From: G963664935 sp963664935
Lineage (GTDB): Bacteria > Pseudomonadota > Gammaproteobacteria > Methylococcales > G963664935
Assembly (NCBI GenBank): GCA_963664935.2
Contig: CAXXSE010000006.1
Coordinates: 496,001 to 560,000 of the forward strand
DNA length: 64,000 nucleotides
Direction of reading: 5' to 3'
Shown: positions 28,490-37,749 of the stretch, one piece after another
Position numbering within the stretch: the first letter of the stretch is position 1
How the letters are laid out: each line of letters starts with the position of its first letter
Position numbers and translations under genes: made by a program
Notes under the pieces: model-generated
The model's database searches: none
Told to the model about the DNA's origin: nothing
Seen by the model: the letters and a program-made list of their open reading frames with translations, nothing else

Positions 28490-29106
28490 TTGAAGTAAAT
28501 TCTCTGTTTGCGGTTTTTGTGGTCGAGGGAATGGTCGCGCTGTTTTTACTGGTGTTTATCGCTTTTTTTTCAATGTCGCGGAGAAAGAGCAAAGAACGCT
28601 CGGCGGCAAAAAATTTGGTCAATAAATTAAAGAAGGGCGAAAAATCGCGCAGAGAAGAACTCAGTGTTCGTCTGTCTGATTCGTGTGGTTTAAAGGAATC
28701 AGCTATCGATGATGTACTTGCCGAGATAGACGGGAACGAAAAGGAATTGTATCAAAAAATTGTGACAATGGTTCTGGGGCGGGACGCGACGTTATTGTTC
28801 GAGATTGACAAAAGCGTTCAAGTCTTGTCCGAACCGTTTTGCAAATTGCTAGACAAACTGTCGACCATGGAGAAGGTCGATCCTGCTATGAGCGACTTGA
28901 TCGAAACCGCCAATACTGAAATTCAACAACTTCGCGACGAGCGCGAAAAACTTTCTAAACAATTGAGCACGGCGATGGAGACCATGGACGAGGTGTCCCA
29001 AGAATATTCCAAAATGTTCGGCTCTCCTAAGCAGGCCGAGGAATTGGATTCTAGCCGTAAACGCATGCTTAATACGTATAAACGAGCCGCAATGAAGATG
29101 CAATAA
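28486..29106 (+). CDS. Membrane-anchored coiled-coil protein of the VWA operon
   Basis: 206 residues. N-terminal helix VNSLFAVFVVEGMVALFLLVFIAFF cut here to its core (LFAVFVVEGMVALFLLVF), a basic patch RRKSKERSAAKNLVNKLKKG, then long heptad-rich helices (TEIQQLRDEREKLSKQLSTA). No enzymatic motif. Position and coupling to the VWA gene suggest a cytoplasmic partner of an envelope complex. Distantly like the next gene (helix, basic patch, EERL-type helical domain), so the two may be paralogues. Function unknown. Confidence 0.7.
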   Translation: MIEVNSLFAVFVVEGMVALFLLVFIAFFSMSRRKSKERSAAKNLVNKLKKGEKSRREELSVRLSDSCGLKESAIDDVLAEIDGNEKELYQKIVTMVLGRDATLLFEIDKSVQVLSEPFCKLLDKLSTMEKVDPAMSDLIETANTEIQQLRDEREKLSKQLSTAMETMDEVSQEYSKMFGSPKQAEELDSSRKRMLNTYKRAAMKMQ

Positions 29107-29174
29107 ACGTTCATGGAAGAGACCATCGAAGAACCGGTAAGTGGAGGTTATAACCTGAGGCACGATCCAAGCGT

Positions 29175-29996
29175 ATGAATTCCACAACGTCGATATTGAT
29201 CGGTGAATTTTTCCTGGTTCTGGTATTTCTTGTCATTGGGATTGGGGTCTACGCTTGGCGCAAGAAAAGACGGCTGCTGGCGGCGCTGGATATTTTGCTG
29301 TCGAATGTAGCCGAAGCTGAACCGGAGCGCAAAAAAACACTGATCGGACGTTTAAAAAAAACCTACCCGATCGACGAAGCTAAGGCGCAAGAGTTGGGTA
29401 ACGAAATTTTTCGCTCTGAGCGTCTATTTCTCAAGAAGCTTATTCAATTGCTACTGGATTCAAAGATTGACGAAATTACCCGGTTTAATGAAGAAATATA
29501 TGCACTTTCGGGACCGTACTGGGATTTATTACCGTTTGATCTTGGGGCTGTCGATCCGCAAAAAAGCCGGATAAAAAATTCCGCTGATATTCCGGGCAAA
29601 ACATCAGCACGGGAATCAGACGATCAACCGAATGATGATCACGTTCCGGAAATTTCTATGTTTAATACAGTAGAGGAAGATTCAAAGGCTGAAACCACTT
29701 CAACCGGGTTTATGCCCGACATCGAGATCGAAAACGCCGGAGTGGTTGGCTCAAACGAAGCGGCGGACCAGTCTATACCCGGGCAAGATCAAAGCGAACC
29801 CGATCCAAGCGAGAATATCAACGATTCAATGCCTGCCTCGCTAGATGAGGAGAATGCCAAAGAGCCTAGCTTGGACGATGCGTTCGATCAAGTCGCCCAA
29901 GGGTCGGAAGCCAGCGAAATTAAAATAGTAGCGGAGGTGGGCGATAATGGAGGTGACGAAGCACGGAAGATTTCAGAACCCGAGGCGTCTTCCTAG
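29175..29996 (+). CDS. Single-pass membrane protein with a long acidic tail, VWA operon
   Basis: 273 residues. One N-terminal helix (ILIGEFFLVLVFLVIGIGVY), basic WRKKRRLLAALDILLS, a helical domain to about residue 120, and then roughly 150 acidic, low-complexity residues rich in D, E, S and P (EPDPSENINDSMPASLDEEN). The tail is probably disordered and cytoplasmic. Third gene of the operon starting at 26633, 68 bp after the second. Not recognised beyond its companionship with TIGR03503 proteins in gammaproteobacteria. Confidence 0.68.
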   Translation: MNSTTSILIGEFFLVLVFLVIGIGVYAWRKKRRLLAALDILLSNVAEAEPERKKTLIGRLKKTYPIDEAKAQELGNEIFRSERLFLKKLIQLLLDSKIDEITRFNEEIYALSGPYWDLLPFDLGAVDPQKSRIKNSADIPGKTSARESDDQPNDDHVPEISMFNTVEEDSKAETTSTGFMPDIEIENAGVVGSNEAADQSIPGQDQSEPDPSENINDSMPASLDEENAKEPSLDDAFDQVAQGSEASEIKIVAEVGDNGGDEARKISEPEASS

Positions 29997-30046
29997 GAAG
30001 TTATCTTAACGTTTCTTTTGGATACTTTCCCGCGGTTAAAAAATCA

Positions 30047-31222
30047 TCACCCCTGAACGGTTACTGAAGTACGGATAACGTGCGCGGCCTGTGCGGGAAG
30101 AAAATATGGATAGACTGGCGCGGTGTGGAGTGGATTGTCATTATCGAAAGTAATGCCATAAAGTGAAAAATAGGCGGGCTTCATTTCGTGCGCTATTTCG
30201 CGGCGTGATAACAGTTCTAATAATTTTCCATTTTCGATACTTACTTCAAGGGTTTCATCAATTTGCTTTAAACGTTGGCGAATTTGATGGGGAATATTAC
30301 GATTTCGTTCGGGGCGGGTGAAGACCTGCTCTAAAAGGCCATCGGTGTATTGCCCGGTTGGGGTCATCGCCTTGAACCCACGGTTTTCAATGGCGCTTAT
30401 CAGTTCCGATAGGGAAACCTCGATACGCTTTTTATGGACCAGTCGGGTGGCGCGAATGGCGAGATGATGCGCGGTATAACCATAAGCATGGTTCCAATGT
30501 TGAATGATCTGGGATCTATTGCCGGAAGTGGATTGATCGATAAACAGACGCAGCTGTTGACCATTTTCGAGCACTTTGTATAAAAGGTAAGCGTCCCAGC
30601 CCTCGTCGAAGCGATAATAGTTTTCACCTTTTAGTTGGGACGGGGTATAACCGTGGTGACGTTGAAGATTCTCAACCACACGCTTTGCATCATTATTTCC
30701 GGAACATCCACAACGAATGGCGAGATGGTCAAAATGCAAGGCCCATTCCTGATCTTCGGCCAACTTAAGCAAGGCTAAATCAGCCTGACTGTTCAGTAAT
30801 GACTCGACGCCCTTGACCGCGGAATAGAGATCCAAGTTCGTGACGAAACCGGCTATTCGGCGCGCATCGTCATCTTCCAGGGTTTCGGTGGCGCGGGAAA
30901 GGATATGCTCTAAAAATTCGAATGCGTATTTCGAAACATGATCGCAAGCGTTGGATAGGTCTTCCTCAAACGGCTTGGCTCGCTTGGCCGCCCGGTACGC
31001 ATTGATCAACCCGCCAGCGGTTGTTACCGAATTAAAATAGTCTCCCGCATCCGCTACTTGCACATCAACCGAAAATGGCGTTAGGTCAAGAACCGCCCAT
31101 TCTCCGCCAGGGTAGGGCGCCAATACTTTTTGCGGGTTGTTGGGGTCGATCCGCAAGTTTCCCTGACCGCCCGATATTTCGGCAACCAATTGCGTCCCGA
31201 ATTGATTATGGGGATAATTCAA
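30047..31222 (-). CDS. Uncharacterised protein with VOC/DUF1338-like metal motifs
   Basis: 391 residues, no signal peptide. Two similar His motifs, ALHFDHLAIRCG (His166) and GYTAHHLAIRATR (His252-253), and a late DGLLEQVFTRPERN with a candidate Glu, suggest a two-module vicinal-oxygen-chelate metalloenzyme, possibly related to DUF1338/2-oxoadipate dioxygenase. The first 150 residues are helical and unlike the rest. I cannot name a reaction. Stands alone on the - strand between the VWA operon and a MITE. Confidence 0.55.
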   Translation of the reverse strand: MNYPHNQFGTQLVAEISGGQGNLRIDPNNPQKVLAPYPGGEWAVLDLTPFSVDVQVADAGDYFNSVTTAGGLINAYRAAKRAKPFEEDLSNACDHVSKYAFEFLEHILSRATETLEDDDARRIAGFVTNLDLYSAVKGVESLLNSQADLALLKLAEDQEWALHFDHLAIRCGCSGNNDAKRVVENLQRHHGYTPSQLKGENYYRFDEGWDAYLLYKVLENGQQLRLFIDQSTSGNRSQIIQHWNHAYGYTAHHLAIRATRLVHKKRIEVSLSELISAIENRGFKAMTPTGQYTDGLLEQVFTRPERNRNIPHQIRQRLKQIDETLEVSIENGKLLELLSRREIAHEMKPAYFSLYGITFDNDNPLHTAPVYPYFLPAQAAHVIRTSVTVQG

Positions 31223-31265
31223 AGTTTACCTCAATGTACTGATCCTACTAGCCCACATTTCTCGC

Positions 31266-31503
31266 TAGGAGGCTGTCCGAGAATAGGAGCCGTAGCGAGG
31301 GAAAGCGGTTTTGAGGCCATTTTTTCGATTAAATGAGGCGAATACTTGCTGTATTTAACGACAAATTCGCCTGGAGCGGATTTGGACCGATGAAAGCGGC
31401 CCGCAGGTTTGAAATATAGGGATGTATTTCATCAATTTAATCGAAAAAATGGGCCAAAATCCGCTTTTCCGCAGTAGGCTTCCTATTTTCTGGCAGCCTC
31501 CTA
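31266..31503. repeat. MITE-like element with 23-bp terminal inverted repeats
   Basis: TAGGAGGCTGTCCGAGAATA at the left mirrors TAGGAGGCTGCCAGAAAATA (right end read inward). Inside, GGCCATTTTTTCGATTAAAT is again inverted near 31435-31455, so most of the 238 bp folds into one long hairpin. No coding capacity. A degraded left end recurs at 55612-55665. Confidence 0.7.
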
Positions 31504-31609
31504 AACAAATTATTTTACAGTATATTTATGGTTAAAATTAATCTGTCCTCATTTTTACTACTACGGCGAAAAATCACGAGCTTTTGCCCCGTACCGTAGT
31601 GAACTCACG

Positions 31610-31627
31610 GATTCAGGTTTAAACTAA
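31610..31627 (+). promoter_or_regulatory. 18-bp repeat upstream of the caspase gene
   Basis: GATTCAGGTTTAAACTAA occurs here and at 38615-38632 upstream of the halogenase gene; a looser inverted copy lies near 43623-43645. It may be a shared regulatory site or a short mobile-element end. Confidence 0.35.
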
Positions 31628-31749
31628 CGATTATGGTACCGCGTTTAGGTTGTGTCATGTTGTCTAAAGGTTCGTCGGAACGCAGTCGTAATTAAATCCC
31701 AGTAGAAAATTAATCACACTCAGCATGTTGAAATTGTCAACTTAATTCC

Positions 31750-33882
31750 ATGAGGACAAAAAAATCTACGCTGACTTTATTAGGATGGCTCTGCTTTTTA
31801 CTTTCGTCCCTAGTATCCGCGGCTCCCAGGCTCGCTTTGGTCATCGGCAATAGCGCCTATAGCAACGCGCCTTTGACAAATCCGGTGAACGATGCGAGGG
31901 ATATGGCCGTCAAGCTGAGATCGCTTGGTTTTGAAGTCGCACATAAACAAAATATCACCCGTAAACAAATGCGTGATTCGGTACGCCAATTCAGTAAAAA
32001 ACTCAGAAAACTCGGCGGTACCGGTTTATTTTTTTATGCCGGACACGGGTTACAGGTTAACGGTCAAAACTACTTGGTGCCCGTCAAAGCGGATATCAGG
32101 GAAGAATTCGATGTACCGGATCAATCCTTGTCGGCCAATTACGTACCAAATGCCATGGAGTCAGCTGATAACTATATGAATATCGTTATTATTGATGCTT
32201 GCCGAGACAATCCATTTGCCCGCGGCTGGAGATCCTCAGTGCGCGGCCTCGCAAGAATGGATCCACCAAACGGCAGTATCATTGCCTATGCCACCGGTCC
32301 CGGCAAAACCGCCGCCGATGGTGACGGCCGTAACGGTACTTATACACACCATTTGCTAAAAAACATGGATAAACCTGGGCTGACGCTGGAACAGGTTTTC
32401 AAACGTACCCGTCAGGGGGTGGAAAAAGACACCAGCGGAAAACAAACGCCGTGGGAAGAAAGTTCTTTGCGAGGCGACTTTTACTTTCTTAAAAACATTA
32501 ATATCAATGTAGAAAAGCCGACTGATCAAACCACAGGCCAGTATACCAATAATGCCGATGCCGAAATTACCTTCTGGAACAGTATTAAAGATAAACAGAA
32601 CCCTGCTTATCTGAATGCATATATTAAGAAATTTCCACAAGGCATTTATATCGAGCTGGCAAAAATAGCATTATCTGATAATGCCGCGCTTGAGCAGCGA
32701 AAAACCATACTAACAATACAAACCTCGCCGAAGAATGCGCAAGTGCGGATTTTAAATATCAAGCCGAAATACAGATCCGGCATGGACCTTCCGTACGGCC
32801 GTTATCTGATCGAAGTTACCCAACCAACCTACCAACGTCATACTGAATGGATAATATTGCAAAACGAAAATCATGTCCATCGCGTTAATTTAATTGAAGA
32901 TGCCTCCGTCATTTCCGCTGTTAAAAAACCCATGACAACCCCAGGTCTTCAGGAAAATAAGGAAATAATTTATGGTATTTTAAAACTTAAAACATCGCCT
33001 GCCAACGCACAAGTATCAATGCTCGGCAACGAATATGATTACCAGTACGGAATGCAACTGCCTACTAGAACATATCGCTTACAAATCAGTGCAAATGGCT
33101 TTCATCACCAGACTATCAATGTTGACATAAAGCAAGGAATCAATCATATTGAGGTCGAGCTAAAACCCGGCATGGGAGTTCCTGAAATGATCAGAATAGC
33201 CAGTGGTTCGTTCGTCATGGGCTCAAATCATGGAGACAGTGACGAGCAACCGTCCCATAAAGTCAATGTCCAAGCTTTTGAAATAGGCCGTTTTGAGGTA
33301 ACCTTTGTCGAATACGATACGTTTGCACAGGAGACAGGACGAACTAAACCTGACGATATGGGATGGGGCCGGAACAAACGACCGGTCGTGAATATCAGCT
33401 GGCGAAATGCAGTTTACTATACCGAATGGTTGAGTCAAAAGACTGGAAAACATTTCCGGCTGCCAACGGAACAAGAATGGGAATATGTTGCACAAGCCGG
33501 GCGTCAAACCCGTTTCTATTTTGGTAATAATTATAGTCAACTTTGCCAATTTGCTAACGGCGCCGACTTATCGACGGATTTCACCTGGAGAAACCGGGGT
33601 TGCAACGATGGCTATAGAAAACAAACGTCGCCCGTTGGAAAATTCGAAGCTAACTTATTCGGTGTATACGATATGTACGGCAATGTCTGGGAGTGGGTGG
33701 CCGATTGCTGGACCGAGAATTATTCATATCCATCCCCTGATATAAGAAACTGCCAGAAAGTGTTACGCGGAGGTGCCTGGGACTCCGCGCCGACCAGCCT
33801 AAGAGGAACGAACCGCAGCAAAAACAGTATGACTAGCAAACATCATAATTTCGGGTTCAGAATAGCCCGATCTATTAACTAG
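31750..33882 (+). CDS. Exported caspase-like (C14) / PEGA / SUMF1 (formylglycine-generating-enzyme-like) fusion protein
   Basis: 710 residues. Signal peptide 1-24 (LLGWLCFLLSSLVSAAP). Caspase-like domain 26-260: RLALVIGNSAYSNAPLTNPV, catalytic His99 in LFFYAGHGLQV and Cys151 in NIVIIDACRDNPFARGW. Two PEGA-like beta modules at about 312-380 and 412-470 (LTIQTSPKNAQVRILN; LKLKTSPANAQVSMLG). C-terminal SUMF1 domain 478-710: MIRIASGSFVMGSNHGDSDE, RLPTEQEWEYVAQAGR, YDMYGNVWEWVADCW and VLRGGAWDS. The SUMF1 fold here more likely binds than makes formylglycine. Three lipoprotein genes follow. The protease target is unknown. Confidence 0.86.
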   Translation: MRTKKSTLTLLGWLCFLLSSLVSAAPRLALVIGNSAYSNAPLTNPVNDARDMAVKLRSLGFEVAHKQNITRKQMRDSVRQFSKKLRKLGGTGLFFYAGHGLQVNGQNYLVPVKADIREEFDVPDQSLSANYVPNAMESADNYMNIVIIDACRDNPFARGWRSSVRGLARMDPPNGSIIAYATGPGKTAADGDGRNGTYTHHLLKNMDKPGLTLEQVFKRTRQGVEKDTSGKQTPWEESSLRGDFYFLKNININVEKPTDQTTGQYTNNADAEITFWNSIKDKQNPAYLNAYIKKFPQGIYIELAKIALSDNAALEQRKTILTIQTSPKNAQVRILNIKPKYRSGMDLPYGRYLIEVTQPTYQRHTEWIILQNENHVHRVNLIEDASVISAVKKPMTTPGLQENKEIIYGILKLKTSPANAQVSMLGNEYDYQYGMQLPTRTYRLQISANGFHHQTINVDIKQGINHIEVELKPGMGVPEMIRIASGSFVMGSNHGDSDEQPSHKVNVQAFEIGRFEVTFVEYDTFAQETGRTKPDDMGWGRNKRPVVNISWRNAVYYTEWLSQKTGKHFRLPTEQEWEYVAQAGRQTRFYFGNNYSQLCQFANGADLSTDFTWRNRGCNDGYRKQTSPVGKFEANLFGVYDMYGNVWEWVADCWTENYSYPSPDIRNCQKVLRGGAWDSAPTSLRGTNRSKNSMTSKHHNFGFRIARSIN

Positions 33883-33903
33883 GTACTGGTTGTAACAACG
33901 AAA

Positions 33904-34221
33904 ATGTTGAAAAAAAAACCACTTTTGGTGTTACTGATACTATCCATGTTAGCTGGATGCCAAAAACCCCACTATATCAGAGAAACAGCTGACCTACGGG
34001 TTACCAATTTGACCGGCAATAACCTACAGATCAAAATCAAAGCTTGCGACGACGAAACGAATATTTTTATCAAGGCAACTGATCTTTATCCGGGACGTTA
34101 TACCGTTATTCCAGTTACCCAGGAATGCATCGATGCGCAGGCGATCGATAACGATGGAAAAATTATCGGCACTCAAACCCGTTTACGTATGCCACCGGAG
34201 GTTAAATGGGTCATCTATTGA
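33904..34221 (+). CDS. Small lipoprotein downstream of the caspase fusion
   Basis: 105 residues with lipobox LSMLAGC (Cys19), so lipid-anchored. The mature domain is short and beta-rich, RETADLRVTNLTGNNLQIKI, with two further cysteines. Starts 21 bp after the caspase gene and overlaps nothing before it; the next gene begins 30 bp after its stop. Not recognised. Confidence 0.72.
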   Translation: MLKKKPLLVLLILSMLAGCQKPHYIRETADLRVTNLTGNNLQIKIKACDDETNIFIKATDLYPGRYTVIPVTQECIDAQAIDNDGKIIGTQTRLRMPPEVKWVIY

Positions 34222-34250
34222 ATCAATACAATGAAAAAGAAGGGCACAAT

Positions 34251-35135
34251 ATGGAAAATAACATCATCAGGCGCACCGGATTACTCGTGTGCATTACGCT
34301 GCTAACCGCTTGTTCCAAGTATTATGCATTAACGACCGAATATGTTTCCGCCGATATTACCGAAGCGCCCGCGGAAATTGTAACAACACCCGCTTACAAT
34401 AAGATGTACGTCAAATTAAAAATTATTGCCGTACAGGCTCCCGACAAATGCATTAACGAAACAAGCGCTGAGAAAAGCGGCAAGGCCGAACGTAAAGCAG
34501 CGGTTGTAACCACGCAATGCGGCGTAGAAATGGCGGAAATCGAAAGAGGTCTGGTCAGACAAGGATATCAAGTTCTCTCATGGAAAGAACTCGCGCAAGC
34601 GCAAAAGAAATACTCTCAGTCTCCAAAAGACGCAGCGGAAAAGCTGGGTGCCGAAGCCATTTTTCTCATCAACTCCACGGAACGCGGTAAGGTTCATCAA
34701 GGGGAAAATGCACGTTGGGAACGTCGGTTTTACAATTCCAACAGTGATGGCCTACGAAAAGCTCCACCTCTGGTTAATGAAACAAGAAAAAGTCAATTTC
34801 TCCGCCTGCTTCGTTCAACCGAAGGTAAATTGGCTGAAAGAAAACGTTTAAGCACAACCGTTAACGCCACTGTCTTTTTGGTTTCAACCGGACGAGCCAT
34901 TTGGTTTTATGACTGGACCCACGCCGAGGAAGAATTAAAAAATGTAAAGGGTAGCCGCCATGTTTTCTGTGAAGAGGAATATTGCCAAAGAGCTGCCAAA
35001 CACCTCGCTCGCCAAAAGTCTTCTAAATTATCCAGTGGCGACACCTCGGCCGTCTCGACTCAGGGTCGCCCGGCAGATGTCATAAAAGCCATCCATACTC
35101 GATTGATGAAAGAAGTTATTATTGATATGGCGTAA
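34251..35135 (+). CDS. Lipoprotein, second of the caspase cassette
   Basis: ATG 34251 follows GAAGGGCACA and opens a signal sequence MENNIIRRTGLLVCITLLTA with lipobox LTAC (Cys21); the longer frame from 34206 would hide it. 294 residues. Mature part: YVKLKIIAVQAPDKC, ERGLVRQGYQVLSWKELAQA and KLGAEAIFLINSTE, resembling the GNA1162/CsgG-like pattern of lipoproteins that look up a redundant subunit, but this is weak. Part of the 31750-35697 operon. Confidence 0.68.
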   Translation: MENNIIRRTGLLVCITLLTACSKYYALTTEYVSADITEAPAEIVTTPAYNKMYVKLKIIAVQAPDKCINETSAEKSGKAERKAAVVTTQCGVEMAEIERGLVRQGYQVLSWKELAQAQKKYSQSPKDAAEKLGAEAIFLINSTERGKVHQGENARWERRFYNSNSDGLRKAPPLVNETRKSQFLRLLRSTEGKLAERKRLSTTVNATVFLVSTGRAIWFYDWTHAEEELKNVKGSRHVFCEEEYCQRAAKHLARQKSSKLSSGDTSAVSTQGRPADVIKAIHTRLMKEVIIDMA

Positions 35136-35181
35136 AAATTCGCTTCAGGACGTTCTTAATTTCCAGCATTTGGTGACGACG

Positions 35182-35697
35182 ATGAAATTCTCTCGCATTT
35201 TTTTAATCATCCTCGCATTCATCTTATCTGGCTGTAACAGTTACCGATACCGGGGAATGGGCGAAGCTGAATTTTCCGACAGTGCGGCGGCTAACCGCGT
35301 CATTTCATTGAAGGTCTCTAGCCATGCGCAGTTAGGTTTACAATACATTAACGAATTCGAGCGCTCACTGGAATCGGCGCTGCTTGATACCGGTTTCAAC
35401 GATGTGCAAAAAGGGATTAAAATGCAAGGCTCAAGCGTCGACGTTTCAATCACTCATGACAGGGATATGAACATCGGCATGTTTGTTTTATATATGATTT
35501 CGCTAACTGCGATTTCTGCAACCGGTGATAACATCCTGTCTTTTGACGTCAGTTATTACAATGACGGGAAAATAGTGCGCACCGCCTCCTACGATGGGAG
35601 TTATGTCGACTATGTGTCGGTCTATTTTCCTACTGCATTGTTTATGGGCGCATCCAGCAGTGATTTAATACGTATGATTGCCGGTGATTTAGCATAA
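35182..35697 (+). CDS. Lipoprotein, third of the caspase cassette
   Basis: 171 residues from ATG 35182; signal MKFSRIFLIILAFILSGC gives lipobox LSGC (Cys18). Mature domain has EFERSLESALLDTGFNDVQK and SFDVSYYNDGKIVRTASYDG, plus a second hydrophobic stretch (MFVLYMISLTAISATG). Last gene before the second IS4 copy. Unknown function; together with the two lipoproteins before it, this suggests an outer-membrane-associated complex around the exported caspase fusion. Confidence 0.68.
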   Translation: MKFSRIFLIILAFILSGCNSYRYRGMGEAEFSDSAAANRVISLKVSSHAQLGLQYINEFERSLESALLDTGFNDVQKGIKMQGSSVDVSITHDRDMNIGMFVLYMISLTAISATGDNILSFDVSYYNDGKIVRTASYDGSYVDYVSVYFPTALFMGASSSDLIRMIAGDLA

Positions 35698-35816
35698 AAT
35701 ATCGCCTCCGATTTCCCTGTCGCTGGTTACGACAACGACAGCATTGAGACCGAAGGCACTATAGAAAACGATGAGGGATTTTATTAGCCAAAGGAATATC
35801 GGATACGTAATTAATT

Positions 35817-37617
35817 ACTCGTCAGTCACGAGTTCTATCCGATTTGACGTAACTATTCAGGCCCTGAATTCATTTTTTCGATGTGTCACCTAGACCAACG
35901 GAAGAAAGTCTTATCACCCATTGATAGCTCTGCGCTTTAAGATTGCCCACTGGTGTTCATAAAAGATGAGTAGTGTAGAAAATAGAAATCGATAATTACG
36001 ACTAGACATTTGCTAAAAAAACACGGATCCTTCTTTTCTTTGTAGAAGTACAGATGGAAGGAGGAGACCCCGTGCAACAGTATATTTCTCAGAGTTTAGA
36101 AAGCTTTCAAAGCGTTTTTTCCAGATCGAGTACTTGGTTGTTGTTCTGCGCCATTGTGATTGGATTTATGGGGGCAGGAGAAATGATCGGCGTGACGTCG
36201 TTGTGTCGTTTCTGGCTATTAGATGAACTTGGTTATTACCGCTTGCTCCGTTTTTTTAGATCCAAAGCGTATGTCTATGGGGCGTTGCTCGATGCTTGGC
36301 AAGATTTTGTGAATCGCCAAGGAAAATCCGTTGAAGTAGCTGGACGAGCGATACTTCTGGGTGACCATACCGCGGTGATCAAAGATGGACGCAAGATGCC
36401 CGGCGTGGTATCGATGCACGAGTCATCGGAGACGCAAACGAAACCCGGCTATTTTCGGGCCCAATGTTGGGGCAGCATTGGCATCTTGATCGGGTCGTTA
36501 TCCGCTTGTTTTTGTTGTCCTTTGCAGCTTCAAATTCATCAGGGATGGGCTCATTTAGGGTTGAACGACGAGCGCGATAATCCATGTCGGATCAAGCTCA
36601 CCGACCGCTTGGTGGCCATGGCGATTCATTTTGCGGTGACGAATCACTGTCTGTGTTATTTGGTGTTGGATGCCTTTTTTTCAACCGGGGGCGTATTTCG
36701 AGCTTGCCACTATTATTCAATCCAGCATCAGGCGCGGTGGGTTGAGGTGCTGGTCAAAGCCAAGAATAGCTATGTGGGTTATTTCCCCGCGCCACCGAAA
36801 CCCGCCTCTCGACCCGGACCTCAGCCGCTCTATGGCGAGAAAGTGTGTTTAAGAGAATGCTTCGACCACCTTCATTTGTTTGAGACGGTGACCTGTCAAG
36901 TCTACGGTAAAACCGAATCCATCCGGGTTATGACGCTTACACTGTTATGGCGGCCCATCGCTGATCAGGTGTTATTTATTCTCGCCGTCACCTCAAAAGG
37001 CCCAATGGTTCTAATGAGTTCCGATTTAACGCTGTCAGCCATTGATGCCGTTGAACTGTATTGTGCTAGAACCCGCATTGAAATCATGTTCGCGATGTTA
37101 AAGCATGTGATCGGCGCCTTTAAATTTCGTTTTTGGACTAAAAAATTGCCAAAACATTCTAGACGCCCCTTTTCCAATCGTCTTCTCAAAGCCCCACAGC
37201 CCCAGGATATTCATACCGTTCAAGCGTGCTGGCGAGCCTATGAAATCTTCGTGCTCTGTGCCTCCATTGCCTTGGGGTTAATGCAATTGATTGCGCTCCA
37301 GTATCAAGATACGATTTGGTCTGAGCACTCGCTTTATCTTCGCACTCAATCGCGTGATTTGCCATCGGAGAAAACCGTCAAGCAAATTTTAGCACCATTG
37401 TTCCTCAAACAATTCTTTCGATTTGAGGAAAATGGCATGATTCAACAGATCCGTGCCCGCTTGATGGCTGTTTCCGATGAAATAGATGACGATTAAACTG
37501 AATGAGGCGTTCTATGCTCTAATTCTCTGCGATCTTCAAAATTTTTCATCAAACATACTACGATGGAGAGGGTAGTTTTGCCCCGCTTTTCTCGCTGTTA
37601 ACTCACGACTGCCGAGT
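35817..37617 (+). mobile_element. IS4-family insertion sequence, copy 2
   Basis: Same 1801-bp unit and 18-bp ends as copy 1. TAATT flanks both ends (35812-35816 and 37618-37622), so the duplication is 5-6 bp. Shares with copy 3 the variants that separate both from copy 1. It closes the caspase cassette at 119 bp after its last stop. Confidence 0.93.
36072..37496 (+). CDS. IS4-family DDE transposase (copy 2)
   Basis: Near-identical to the protein at 10242-11666 with the same Y-R-E-K catalytic block and the same strong ribosome site before GTG 36072. Differences include Arg for Thr after HYYSIQHQ and Phe for Leu in FFRFEENG. Intact. Confidence 0.9.
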   Translation: MQQYISQSLESFQSVFSRSSTWLLFCAIVIGFMGAGEMIGVTSLCRFWLLDELGYYRLLRFFRSKAYVYGALLDAWQDFVNRQGKSVEVAGRAILLGDHTAVIKDGRKMPGVVSMHESSETQTKPGYFRAQCWGSIGILIGSLSACFCCPLQLQIHQGWAHLGLNDERDNPCRIKLTDRLVAMAIHFAVTNHCLCYLVLDAFFSTGGVFRACHYYSIQHQARWVEVLVKAKNSYVGYFPAPPKPASRPGPQPLYGEKVCLRECFDHLHLFETVTCQVYGKTESIRVMTLTLLWRPIADQVLFILAVTSKGPMVLMSSDLTLSAIDAVELYCARTRIEIMFAMLKHVIGAFKFRFWTKKLPKHSRRPFSNRLLKAPQPQDIHTVQACWRAYEIFVLCASIALGLMQLIALQYQDTIWSEHSLYLRTQSRDLPSEKTVKQILAPLFLKQFFRFEENGMIQQIRARLMAVSDEIDDD

Positions 37618-37749
37618 TAATTAGGGTCAGAGACATATAAATGCCATCCTTCTTCAGCTTTTAATCTGTATCTGACGCCAGTTATTCTATCGATATTTAG
37701 AGGTCCTGTTAGAAACCGAGGATTAATAAACCCCGTAATAGTGCAATGC

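Noticed and set aside
31750..33882. Caspase fusion as a classical cytoplasmic defence effector
   Set aside because: A clear signal peptide and downstream lipoproteins indicate an envelope location, and no nucleic-acid or nucleotide sensor gene is next to it.
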